Part shown: positions 1 to 6,209 of the stretch, in pieces
Layout: each line of letters begins with the position of its first letter
Position numbering within the stretch: the stretch's first letter is position 1
IMG/VR virus record: IMGVR_UViG_3300042547_000849
Coordinates: 1-36,808 of that record
Length of the DNA: 36,808 bases
Strand: one strand, 5' to 3'
Source of the DNA: a virus
Made by a program: the position numbers and the translations under genes
Notes under the pieces: model-generated
The model's database searches: none
Told to the model about the DNA's origin: nothing
The model's input: only the letters and a program-made list of their open reading frames with translations

Positions 1-239
1 ACCCGCCATCATCCATCCCATCTAGCTATTGGTCACTTGGTGGGGAAGACGGAATCGAACCGCCACCAACGCCGCGCCGTGCTTGCCGGCGAGAAGCGCC
101 GCTGCACCCCTCAACACAACGGCAGCGTCAGTGCCGCCAGGCATCCCCAAGACTGACTACGCGCCCAACCGCCTAAACCACCTCACGACACATCACAACC
201 TGTTCCCGTTGCCGCCCCTCCGGGTCCCCAATCGTGATA
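1..239. repeat. Terminal direct repeat, left copy
   Basis: These 239 bases recur at the right end of the window (36570-36808) with five substitutions, at positions 128, 164, 197, 209 and 227. The copy holds the first codons of the gp10-like tail gene (reverse strand), the structured gap, and the 3' end of the head-tail adaptor gene. The gp10 gene broken here continues intact at the right end, so the repeat shows that the genome is circular or terminally redundant. The three substitutions inside the adaptor gene are all third-position synonymous changes, which fits two natural variants of one genome better than random error. Confidence 0.95.
31..160 (-). ncRNA. Structured element with tRNA-like T-arm and CCA end
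   Basis: This gap of about 150 bp lies between the head-tail adaptor stop (173) and the gp10 start, in an operon whose other genes nearly all touch. Read on the minus strand it contains a T-arm-like hairpin (stem GGCGG/CCGTC, loop TTCGATT) followed by CTTCCCC-A-CCA. GGGGATG near 147-141 could pair with CTTCCCC as an acceptor stem with one mismatch. A longer closing stem (GTCA..CTTGG with CCAAG..TGAC) and internal hairpins such as CGGCG-CTTCT-CGCCG are also possible. The body of about 111 nt has no convincing D-arm or 7-nt anticodon loop, so I do not call it a tRNA. It may be a tRNA-like RNA, a degenerate tRNA or an mRNA-processing element. A second copy lies at 36600-36729. Confidence 0.35.
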
Positions 240-505
240 ATCTCCAACCGCCGGTTCTGCCACACCAACCGATGCCGATTCGTCAACGCCACCCCACCGG
301 CCCCGGCCCGCAAATTCACCTTATGGCTAATGGTCGCCTGCACCTGATCCGCCGCCGAACTAAATTGCTCCTGGCCCAACTGGGTGCGCACGCGCCCCCA
401 CACCGTCGCCACCGTCGCCCAAGTCGGCGTCTGCCCACCCATGCCATCGGCCACAACCGTCATCGCCTCAATCGCAATCCGCTCGCGCAACTGCCCAGCC
501 TGCAT
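173..505 (-). CDS. Head-tail adaptor (SPP1 gp16-like)
   Basis: This protein of about 110 aa resembles the phage head-tail joining family (SPP1 gp16/HK97 gp7-like). It starts with the family's typical MQAGQLRERI opening, has a central W..V..VWG.V segment, and then beta strands around the NRHRLVWQNRRLEIITI region. Such proteins form a ring under the portal that closes the filled head and accepts the tail. I chose the ATG at 505 because AAGGAG lies a few bases upstream; a longer reading frame to 532 has no such support. It follows the gp6-like connector in the late operon. Downstream is the structured gap instead of an immediate neighbour. Three variant sites against the right-end copy are silent. 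Confidence 0.85.
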   Translation of the reverse strand: MQAGQLRERIAIEAMTVVADGMGGQTPTWATVATVWGRVRTQLGQEQFSSAADQVQATISHKVNLRAGAGGVALTNRHRLVWQNRRLEIITIGDPEGRQREQVVMCREVV

Positions 506-534
506 TGCCAATCTCCTTAGCGCCTGCCACAATG

Positions 535-568
535 CCCTCCCTTATCAGGGGAGGGCTAGGGAGGGGTC
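535..568. repeat. 34-bp dispersed repeat, copy A
   Basis: A GC-rich element (CCCTCCCTTATCAGGGGAGG followed by GCTAGGGAGGGGTC) contains a CCCT..AGGGG inverted pair and can form a hairpin. It lies between the gp6-like connector and the adaptor gene and overlaps the last bases of the connector. A second copy with one difference is inside the portal gene at 4561-4594. Elements of this look are usually host-genome dispersed repeats, so this one was probably acquired from, or is shared with, the host. Confidence 0.8.
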
Positions 569-1142
569 AGCGCACCTCATACAAATACAACAGCGAATCC
601 ACCGCCATCTGCACCGCCCCGCTCGACACCGTCACCCCCGCCGATACGACCACCGCCTCCCGGTTCTCATACCAATGGCCAATCAACAACAGCATCGCCT
701 GCTTCAACGGGGTTGGCACCGCCGCCGCCAACCCATAACCCGTGGTATAGGTAATCGCAATCGGCCACTGCGGCCACAACTCAACGGTAGGCCAATCCTG
801 ATTGGCTGCCAAGCAGAAGAAGCAATTATCCGGCGTCAATGTGTAAACCGTTGATGCCAATGTCAACGTATTGCCCCCATCGGTCTTATAAGTCACACTG
901 CTAATCGCCCCCACCGGCGGATACGTCAACGCCAGGCACTCCCCTGGCCACCCATCCAGGTGCTGCCGCCACGTCTGCGTACAGAGCGAAATCCAACAGC
1001 GCTGCTCCACATACACCCGCGCCGTTGTAATCAGCGCCGTGATATACGTGTCATCATCCGCATGTTCCACCCGGCAATGGGCCTTCGCCTCCGCCAACGT
1101 AACCGGCTCCACCGTGGGACCCGTCACCAAAACCGGCAGCAT
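567..1142 (-). CDS. Head-tail connector (HK97 gp6-like)
   Basis: This protein of 191 aa fits the phage connector family (HK97 gp6/phiE125 gp8). The N-terminal motif PVTLAEAKAHCRVEH, then DDDTYITALITTARVYVEQRC, is the family's signature helical region. The C-terminal part contains YTTGYG...PTPLKQAMLLLIGHWYENREAV, another hallmark. The protein would form the first ring attached to the portal. I chose the ATG at 1142: its ribosome site GAGGTG overlaps the stop codon of the upstream gene, which suggests coupled translation. The 34-bp dispersed repeat sits directly at its 3' end. Confidence 0.88.
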   Translation of the reverse strand: MLPVLVTGPTVEPVTLAEAKAHCRVEHADDDTYITALITTARVYVEQRCWISLCTQTWRQHLDGWPGECLALTYPPVGAISSVTYKTDGGNTLTLASTVYTLTPDNCFFCLAANQDWPTVELWPQWPIAITYTTGYGLAAAVPTPLKQAMLLLIGHWYENREAVVVSAGVTVSSGAVQMAVDSLLYLYEVR

Positions 1143-1149
1143 AAGCACC

Positions 1150-1428
1150 TCACTTGGTCGCCACAATCCAACAGGCTTTCTCCCCGCTTACCGCGGCGTC
1201 AAACCAATACTGATTCAGGTTCCCCGGCAACTCGATGGACGTACCCGGATTCAACGGAAACCCCGTGGTACTCGTCACCCCATTGCCCACAGGATCACCA
1301 TCCCCAACCCAAATTACACCCGTATTGGCCGGATGCGCCGCCACGCGGACAGCCAAAAGAACCGGCGTCGCTGTCCCCCGCACCGCCGTGCCGGCCGTGG
1401 TCACAGTGATTTGTCCACTAAGTACCAT
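1150..1428 (-). CDS. Small conserved virion-type protein, function unknown
   Basis: This 92-aa protein is rich in predicted beta strands. It begins with QITVTTAGTAV, has a central HPANTGVIWVGDGD..VG segment, then GFPLNPGTSIELPGNLNQYWFDAAVSG in pieces, and ends VATK. Proteins of this pattern are common beside HK97-type capsid genes and may be head or tail accessory proteins, but I cannot assign a role. There is no signal peptide or membrane segment. It lies between the capsid-adjacent 68-aa protein and the gp6-like connector in the late operon, and the connector's ribosome site overlaps its end. Confidence 0.75.
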   Translation of the reverse strand: MVLSGQITVTTAGTAVRGTATPVLLAVRVAAHPANTGVIWVGDGDPVGNGVTSTTGFPLNPGTSIELPGNLNQYWFDAAVSGEKACWIVATK

Positions 1429-1438
1429 AATTTACCCC

Positions 1439-1645
1439 TTACCGCTTGCGCTTCGGCGCCGTCGCCGTCTCGCCATCCGGCGCCGCTGTGGCCTCTTCCT
1501 CCACCACAGCCGCAGGCGGAAGCACCGCCTTGCCCATGCGCAACAGCAAAGCCGCCTCCGCCGCACTCACGGCCACCAACTCCCCAGCCTCTCGCGCCAC
1601 ACCCCCCGCCACCGTCCCCCGGACGATCACAACCATCACATCCAT
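1439..1645 (-). CDS. Small capsid-adjacent protein, function unknown
   Basis: This 68-aa protein starts MDVMVVIVRGTVAGG and contains the pattern AGELVAVSAAEAALLLRMGKA, then an Ala/Glu-rich stretch and a basic tail (KRKR). Short proteins with a G..aGe.v.vs..eA..L...G.A pattern are frequent directly after HK97 capsid genes in siphoviruses; their role is unclear. I chose the ATG at 1645 because AGGAGG stands six bases upstream. It lies between the capsid gene and the 92-aa protein. Confidence 0.75.
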   Translation of the reverse strand: MDVMVVIVRGTVAGGVAREAGELVAVSAAEAALLLRMGKAVLPPAAVVEEEATAAPDGETATAPKRKR

Positions 1646-1726
1646 CCTATTCCTCCTATCCCTCCCAGCTTTGCGCCAATCCGGTGAAGGGGCAACCGTC
1701 ACCCGGTCACCCCTTCACCCAGATCA

Positions 1727-3052
1727 CTAGGTCGTCAACGCATCCAACATCGCACTGAAAGAAGCCGGTTGCCGCACCGCAATATCAACATCTTGCAGCA
1801 CCACCACCCGCACCGTGCCAGTTGTCGAGACCGTGTAGGGATCAACCAGCAGATCCAGACCGCCCCACATACCCATCAGCAGATCCCGCCAGTTGCCAAA
1901 GAAGATCGCCGAACAAACGCCCGTCGATGTCCCCTTGGTCAGCGCCGAACTTACCTGATTGCTCACCAGCGCCCGATAGCCATTGAGCGGCGTCGGCCCA
2001 TCCTGCCACGTCCAGATACCAGTACTGCTGGCAACTTCGGTCAGCTTCAACTTCCCGCGCACCCGCGTGTTGGTGACGTAGGCCAGATTGCCCACGTCGG
2101 CATTGTCTTGCGCCACCTCGGTCTCCAGACCGACCAAATGCGTGCGCGTCGGCGCCAGCCCGTTGGTGCCGCCCGCCACACTGCCAATGCCCGCCGTGGC
2201 CGCAATGCCCGTTGGCTGGTTGCTGCTCCCCAACCCATGCAGCCCCGCCCGATCAATCTCCAACCCCGCGATGGTCGCCAAATCCGTGCGAACAAAGGCT
2301 TCCACATCCAGGCTCGACTGCTTAAGCAGCCTGCGGCTCATATCGGTAAAGGCGCCCAAGGTCTTTGGATTCATCGTCACCTGGTCGAACGCCTGTAGGC
2401 TCTCGGTCGGCGCACCACTTTCCGCCACCCAATAGGCCGTTGCCCCGCCCGTCTGCCGCGGAATCGCAACATCACCCACCAGCCCAGACAGCACCGTAAT
2501 CCCGGCCTGTTGCAAGACCATGCGATTACGCAGCAGATCAATAAAGTTCTGCGCCAGCAAGTTGGTCGCCACCGTGTGGCCGCCCGCCGTGGCCGTACCC
2601 TTCACCACGTCGCGCTGTTCGCCCGCCATCCAGTCATAAGGGACAAACAGCCCCTGGGGTGTAATCCCCATGCGCTTGGCCACCGCCTCGCTCGCCTCCA
2701 GTTCCAAGCGCGCATTCCGCCAGTCACCGGTAGCCGCTGCGTTAATCGCCTTCACCAGGCTATACTGGCGGATCTCCTGCGGATTCATCCCAATATTGGG
2801 ATCAGCCATCGGCACCGGGCGCACCCCCCGCCGATCCGGCTGCAACATCTGCGCCTCGCGCTGTTGCAATTCCTTCTCCCGGTCAATCCGGCCCTGAATC
2901 GAATCAGCCTCGCTGATCAAATCAGCATAGCGCTTCTCCTCATCAGCGGTCAGATTGCGCCCATCCTTCTCCGCCGTATCCAACAGGCCACGCGCCAGCG
3001 TCACCTTCCCCGCCCGATCATGCTGCCACTGCAAAATCTTATCCATTGTCAT
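1727..3052 (-). CDS. Major capsid protein, HK97 fold
   Basis: This 441-aa protein belongs to the HK97-type major capsid family. Residues 1 to about 95 are charged and helical (KILQWQHDRAGK, ADEEKRYADLISEADSIQGRI), as in the delta domain that acts as a built-in scaffold and is removed by the prohead protease. The shell domain follows, with family-typical segments such as FIDLLRNRMVLQQAGI, GDVAIPRQTGG, TDMSRRLLKQSSLDVEAFV and the FFGNWRDLLMGMWGGLDLLVDPY region. It would build the icosahedral head. The protease gene lies directly upstream, as usual. AGGAG precedes the ATG at 3052; an ATG two codons further in is equally possible. Confidence 0.95.
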   Translation of the reverse strand: MTMDKILQWQHDRAGKVTLARGLLDTAEKDGRNLTADEEKRYADLISEADSIQGRIDREKELQQREAQMLQPDRRGVRPVPMADPNIGMNPQEIRQYSLVKAINAAATGDWRNARLELEASEAVAKRMGITPQGLFVPYDWMAGEQRDVVKGTATAGGHTVATNLLAQNFIDLLRNRMVLQQAGITVLSGLVGDVAIPRQTGGATAYWVAESGAPTESLQAFDQVTMNPKTLGAFTDMSRRLLKQSSLDVEAFVRTDLATIAGLEIDRAGLHGLGSSNQPTGIAATAGIGSVAGGTNGLAPTRTHLVGLETEVAQDNADVGNLAYVTNTRVRGKLKLTEVASSTGIWTWQDGPTPLNGYRALVSNQVSSALTKGTSTGVCSAIFFGNWRDLLMGMWGGLDLLVDPYTVSTTGTVRVVVLQDVDIAVRQPASFSAMLDALTT

Positions 3053-3087
3053 CGTCTCCTAGATAGCTATAACCTGTAGGGTTATTC

Positions 3088-3735
3088 TTATTTGAATAAA
3101 TCCAACCGCCGCCGCATCACCGCCAAGCGCGCCCGCGCCGACTCCGCTGCGTTGCCGTGCAATCTCCCCCGAAACTGCGCCGGCATCTCCGGTATGTAAA
3201 ATGCGCTGCCGGTGGGTGAGCCTGTCGAACCCGCCGAACCATCACGCACACTTACGCTCGTCTGTGGGTACGCCGGAAACGTCACCGGGCTGACCTCATA
3301 CAACTTCACCTTGGTCAACGTCCGCACCAGCTCCCCATCAATCTCGTCCCACTCCTCATCAAGCGCCCGGAAGAGGAAACTCATCTGGTTCACATCCCCG
3401 CGCTCAATATTCGCCATGAAGTGCTGGGCCAACTGCGTCGCCGGCGGCTCGATCTCAATCCGCAGCCCCAGATCATCCTCATTCAGCCGCAGCGTATTGT
3501 TGGTGGACCGCCCCAGCACATAGTCCGGGTTATGGTTCCACAGCGCCCGTACATCATCTATTAACGATGCGGCAAACGCCCCCGCCCGAATCTTCTCCCG
3601 GAAGCCCCAGCCCAACGGCAGCGACAGTTGATCAAACACCGCCGCATACCCCCGCATCATCGCGGGATCACCCTCGCTGCGCCGCTCCAGCGTTATCGCG
3701 CTGCTATAAATGCGCTTCTCTACCTGCTCAGTCAT
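3088..3735 (-). CDS. Prohead protease, HK97 type (U35/S78)
   Basis: This protein of about 215 aa matches the HK97 prohead protease family. The expected catalytic His sits in LWNHNPDYVLGR (about residue 68) and the Ser in GDVNQMSFLF (about residue 119), followed by the family's LYEVSPVTFPAYPQT motif. It would cleave the capsid delta domain and itself during maturation. I chose the ATG at 3735 (MTEQVEK), preceded by GGAAGGG; a start at 3762 would add a basic tail. The C-terminal Gly/Ser-rich stretch is encoded partly by a host-type repeat sequence (TTCGACAGGCTCACC). It lies between portal and capsid genes. Confidence 0.93.
   Translation of the reverse strand: MTEQVEKRIYSSAITLERRSEGDPAMMRGYAAVFDQLSLPLGWGFREKIRAGAFAASLIDDVRALWNHNPDYVLGRSTNNTLRLNEDDLGLRIEIEPPATQLAQHFMANIERGDVNQMSFLFRALDEEWDEIDGELVRTLTKVKLYEVSPVTFPAYPQTSVSVRDGSAGSTGSPTGSAFYIPEMPAQFRGRLHGNAAESARARLAVMRRRLDLFK
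3215..3230. repeat. Short host-type dispersed repeat inside protease gene
   Basis: The bases GGTGAGCCTGTCGAAC (reverse complement GTTCGACAGGCTCACC) belong to a short element that recurs widely in bacterial genomes. Here they encode part of a flexible Gly/Ser/Thr linker near the C-terminus of the prohead protease. The finding rests on recognising the motif, not on a search. Confidence 0.45.
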
Positions 3736-3762
3736 GTTGCCCTTCCGTTTCCTGGGAAACAC

Positions 3763-5772
3763 CTACGCCGCCGCCACCACACAGTCGCACCCGTTGTGAA
3801 TGGGGCCGTGCCGCGCACTCCGCCGCACCAACATCAACCCTTGGTCGCCCCCATCCAGATACTCACCCCCCTGGACAAAGTAACCAGCAATCCCCACCAC
3901 CCGACCATTGAGCGACCGACACGCATTACAACTGGCCCCCGTCGCCAGCCAGCGCAAATACTGCACCCCAAAAATGGCGTAACTCGCAATCGCCAGCGCA
4001 TTCCCCGCCTCGGTCGCCTGGCGCTGGGCCATCGCCTCCGGGCGGCTCTCTTCCCAGCCCGTCACACGCTGCTCAATATATTCCGCCGGGTCGGCCCCAT
4101 CCGCCTGCGCATCGCTGATCAACGCCTCCAACTGTCGCCGACTCGCCGCCACATGCCCATTCGCCATAGCCGCCAAATAGTCGTCGATAAAGGCGCGCAA
4201 CTCATCATTGACGCCGGCGTCATCCTTCCCCAGTTCCGCCGCCGCCGCCGTCATCGCCTGCCCGGCATAACTCTGCAAAAGCGCGGAAAAAGCCTCACGG
4301 ACCACACTAGGGAACTCGTCATAAAACTGGCCCAACCAAATGCGGAAGTCCGCCAGGCTCCGTTTGCGTAAGTGCTTATCCACCGCCTTGCGCAGATCCG
4401 CCACCTCGCGCCGCACCACCCGCTTACTCACATCCTGGAAGAGCGGACGCATCGCCGAATGCAACGCCACCTTGGCCGCCAACAGATCATCCCGCCGCTG
4501 CGCCTCCTCATCATCCCCCAGCCCGCGCCACTCCCGTTTGCCCGCCGCTGCATCATTGCCCCCTCCCTTATCAGGGGAGGGCTGGGGAGGGGTCCCCGCC
4601 GCCGCCATATTCAATGGCCGCATCAACTCATCCCCACCATCCAGCGGATTCAAATTCTCTTTCTCTCTGGCTTCATTCGGCGTCATCCACCCCGTCGTAA
4701 TCGCGCTCTGGTACGCCTGATACCGGCTGCCCGTATCACCGCGTAACAGCCCATCGACCAGGAACTCGGCAAAATAGCGCTCCCGTTCCGCCGGCGAAAG
4801 CAGATCCCGGTAAATGCCCTGCTCCCAAATCGCCAACCACGGTGCCAGCGTGAATGTCACAAATTCAATGCTCTGCTGCTCAATATTGCTAAAGGTTGCC
4901 CGCTCCAAATCCCCGATCATGTGGGGCGGCACACGGAAGATACTGGCAATCTGCGACCGCTGAAACTTATTATTCTCCAGGAATTGGGCATCTTGTGGCG
5001 GAATCCCCACCGTTGCCACATCCATGCCCTCTTCCAAAATCGCCACCCGGTGGGCATTCGCGATCCCCTGGTGGCGCGCCTCCCAACTATCCATCAACCG
5101 ATCAAACGCTGGCTTGCTCAACTTCCCCGGATGCCTCAACAAGATGCCAGGCTTGGCCCCATTCTCAAAAAATTTCGAGCCATACGCCTCCAGGTTATTG
5201 CTTACCCCCAACGTCCTTTCCATTAACCGGATCGGCGAATAGCCCAGCAGCCCATCAAAGCCCAACCCCCGCAAATGCAGAATCTCATACCACTCAAAAT
5301 CAACGCTGCCATACTCCACCGACGAATAGCGATACCGCAGCGACAAATCCGGCAACAGCCGTTCCACCGTCATCCGATCCGGTCGCAACGGCCAAAGCTC
5401 CATCACCTGCGCCCGCCGGTTGTAAACAATCTGTGCATACGCATTGCCCCACGTCGCCAAATGCCCCATCAGCATCATCCGCATCTCGACGCTCGTATGC
5501 TCCGGGTTGGGCAAATCATGCAGCAACCGGTACAGTGGATGGCCCACCGCCCGCTGCTTACTCCGCCCCTGCCGCTCATAGAAGATAAAAGGCAAACTCG
5601 CCAACGACTCTGCCAACACGCGCACGCAGGAGAAGACCGCCGCAATCTGCATCGCCGACGAAGGCGTCACCGGTCCATCCCCCCGGATCAACCCGCGCAA
5701 CGTCACCATAAGATCATTACTCAGCGTAACCCCGCGCTCGTCCGCTTCCCACAACCGCGAAAGAATCCCCAT
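3763..5772 (-). CDS. Portal protein fused to MuF-like head protein
   Basis: This 669-aa protein has two parts. Residues 1 to about 390 are an HK97-type portal, with SAMQIAAVFSCVRVLAESLASLPF, LMGHLATWGNAYAQIVYN, GLLGYSPI, ENNKFQRSQIASIFRVPPHMIGD and the TPNEAREKENLNPLDGGDE region near the clip. Residues of about 420-669 resemble the Mu gpF/SPP1 gp7 minor head family. They end YLRWLATGASCNACRSLNGR...HGPIHNGCDCVVAA, with four Cys that could bind metal. These domains are usually separate neighbouring genes. The linker TPPQPSPDKGGGN is encoded by the 34-bp dispersed repeat. The portal forms the DNA gate; MuF proteins sit at the vertex and may be ejected with the DNA. Confidence 0.92.
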   Translation of the reverse strand: MGILSRLWEADERGVTLSNDLMVTLRGLIRGDGPVTPSSAMQIAAVFSCVRVLAESLASLPFIFYERQGRSKQRAVGHPLYRLLHDLPNPEHTSVEMRMMLMGHLATWGNAYAQIVYNRRAQVMELWPLRPDRMTVERLLPDLSLRYRYSSVEYGSVDFEWYEILHLRGLGFDGLLGYSPIRLMERTLGVSNNLEAYGSKFFENGAKPGILLRHPGKLSKPAFDRLMDSWEARHQGIANAHRVAILEEGMDVATVGIPPQDAQFLENNKFQRSQIASIFRVPPHMIGDLERATFSNIEQQSIEFVTFTLAPWLAIWEQGIYRDLLSPAERERYFAEFLVDGLLRGDTGSRYQAYQSAITTGWMTPNEAREKENLNPLDGGDELMRPLNMAAAGTPPQPSPDKGGGNDAAAGKREWRGLGDDEEAQRRDDLLAAKVALHSAMRPLFQDVSKRVVRREVADLRKAVDKHLRKRSLADFRIWLGQFYDEFPSVVREAFSALLQSYAGQAMTAAAAELGKDDAGVNDELRAFIDDYLAAMANGHVAASRRQLEALISDAQADGADPAEYIEQRVTGWEESRPEAMAQRQATEAGNALAIASYAIFGVQYLRWLATGASCNACRSLNGRVVGIAGYFVQGGEYLDGGDQGLMLVRRSARHGPIHNGCDCVVAAA
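4561..4594. repeat. 34-bp dispersed repeat, copy B, in frame in portal gene
   Basis: This copy differs from 535-568 by one base (CTGGGG for CTAGGG). It is read in frame on the minus strand as TPPQPSPDKGG and falls exactly between the portal domain and the MuF-like domain. The location suggests that the repeat was tolerated in, or helped create, the linker of the fusion. Confidence 0.85.
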
Positions 5773-5778
5773 GTTGTC

Positions 5779-5970
5779 CTAGCCTCGGTCAGCCTGCTTA
5801 TGCTTGGCGCGATAGCGCTGGATCGCCTCCCAGCGTGCCACCCACAAACTCAGCACGATTAATAACAGCCCCAGCGCCGCCAACGCCCCCACCACGCCAA
5901 ATTGCAAATAGATCGCCGCCAGCAACACCACCACACCTAGCAGCCCAATGCCATCACTCCAACCCATCAT
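5779..5970 (-). CDS. Small two-TM membrane protein
   Basis: This 63-aa protein starts MMGWSDGIGLLG. It has two hydrophobic segments (about residues 7-22 and 25-45) and a basic cytoplasmic-type tail (RWEAIQRYRAKHKQ). The start at 5970 forms an ATGA overlap with the preceding gene and is preceded by AGAGGTGG; a longer frame upstream has no hydrophobic character and is unlikely. Small membrane proteins between terminase and portal genes occur in other siphoviruses without a known role. It is not obviously a holin, since a better holin lies at 11210-11596. Confidence 0.7.
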   Translation of the reverse strand: MMGWSDGIGLLGVVVLLAAIYLQFGVVGALAALGLLLIVLSLWVARWEAIQRYRAKHKQADRG

Positions 5971-6209
5971 GCCACCTCTGTCAACCGAAACTCCTGGCGC
6001 ATCGCATTGATCTGCGTCGGCGCCAACTTGCCCGCCGCCACCAGCGCCGCAATCGTCTTTCGGTTGATCGGCACCCCACGCCACGCCATATACGCCGCCT
6101 TGTTGCTGAACCGCACCCCGTTCACCCGGCTATTGATCAAATGCGCCCCGTGGGTGCGTAACACCTCAACCAATCGCTCTTGCACCGGTGTCAATGACCG
6201 CTCTTTCAT
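5967..6209 (-). CDS. Small protein between TerL and portal, unknown
   Basis: This 80-aa protein begins MKERSLTPVQERLVEVLRTHGAHL, with mixed helices and a central NKAAYMAWRGVPINRKTIAALVAAGKL. The latter might be a helix-turn-helix-like segment (NRKTIAALVAAGKL), but the evidence is thin. Its start overlaps the terminase stop and its stop overlaps the next gene's start, both as ATGA, so it is locked into the packaging operon. I do not recognise a family. Confidence 0.72.
   Translation of the reverse strand: MKERSLTPVQERLVEVLRTHGAHLINSRVNGVRFSNKAAYMAWRGVPINRKTIAALVAAGKLAPTQINAMRQEFRLTEVA

Noticed and set aside
31-160. Canonical tRNA or tmRNA gene
   Set aside because: The T-arm and CCA end fit, but I could not place a D-arm or a 7-nt anticodon loop, the body is too long for a tRNA, and there is no room for a tmRNA.
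29-520. 163-aa rightward frame at the window start
   Set aside because: It runs through the structured gap and opposite the adaptor gene, has low-complexity composition and is not supported by any motif.
5779-5970. Second holin
   Set aside because: It has two membrane segments, but it lies in the packaging genes far from the lysis cassette, and a better holin match exists at 11210-11596.
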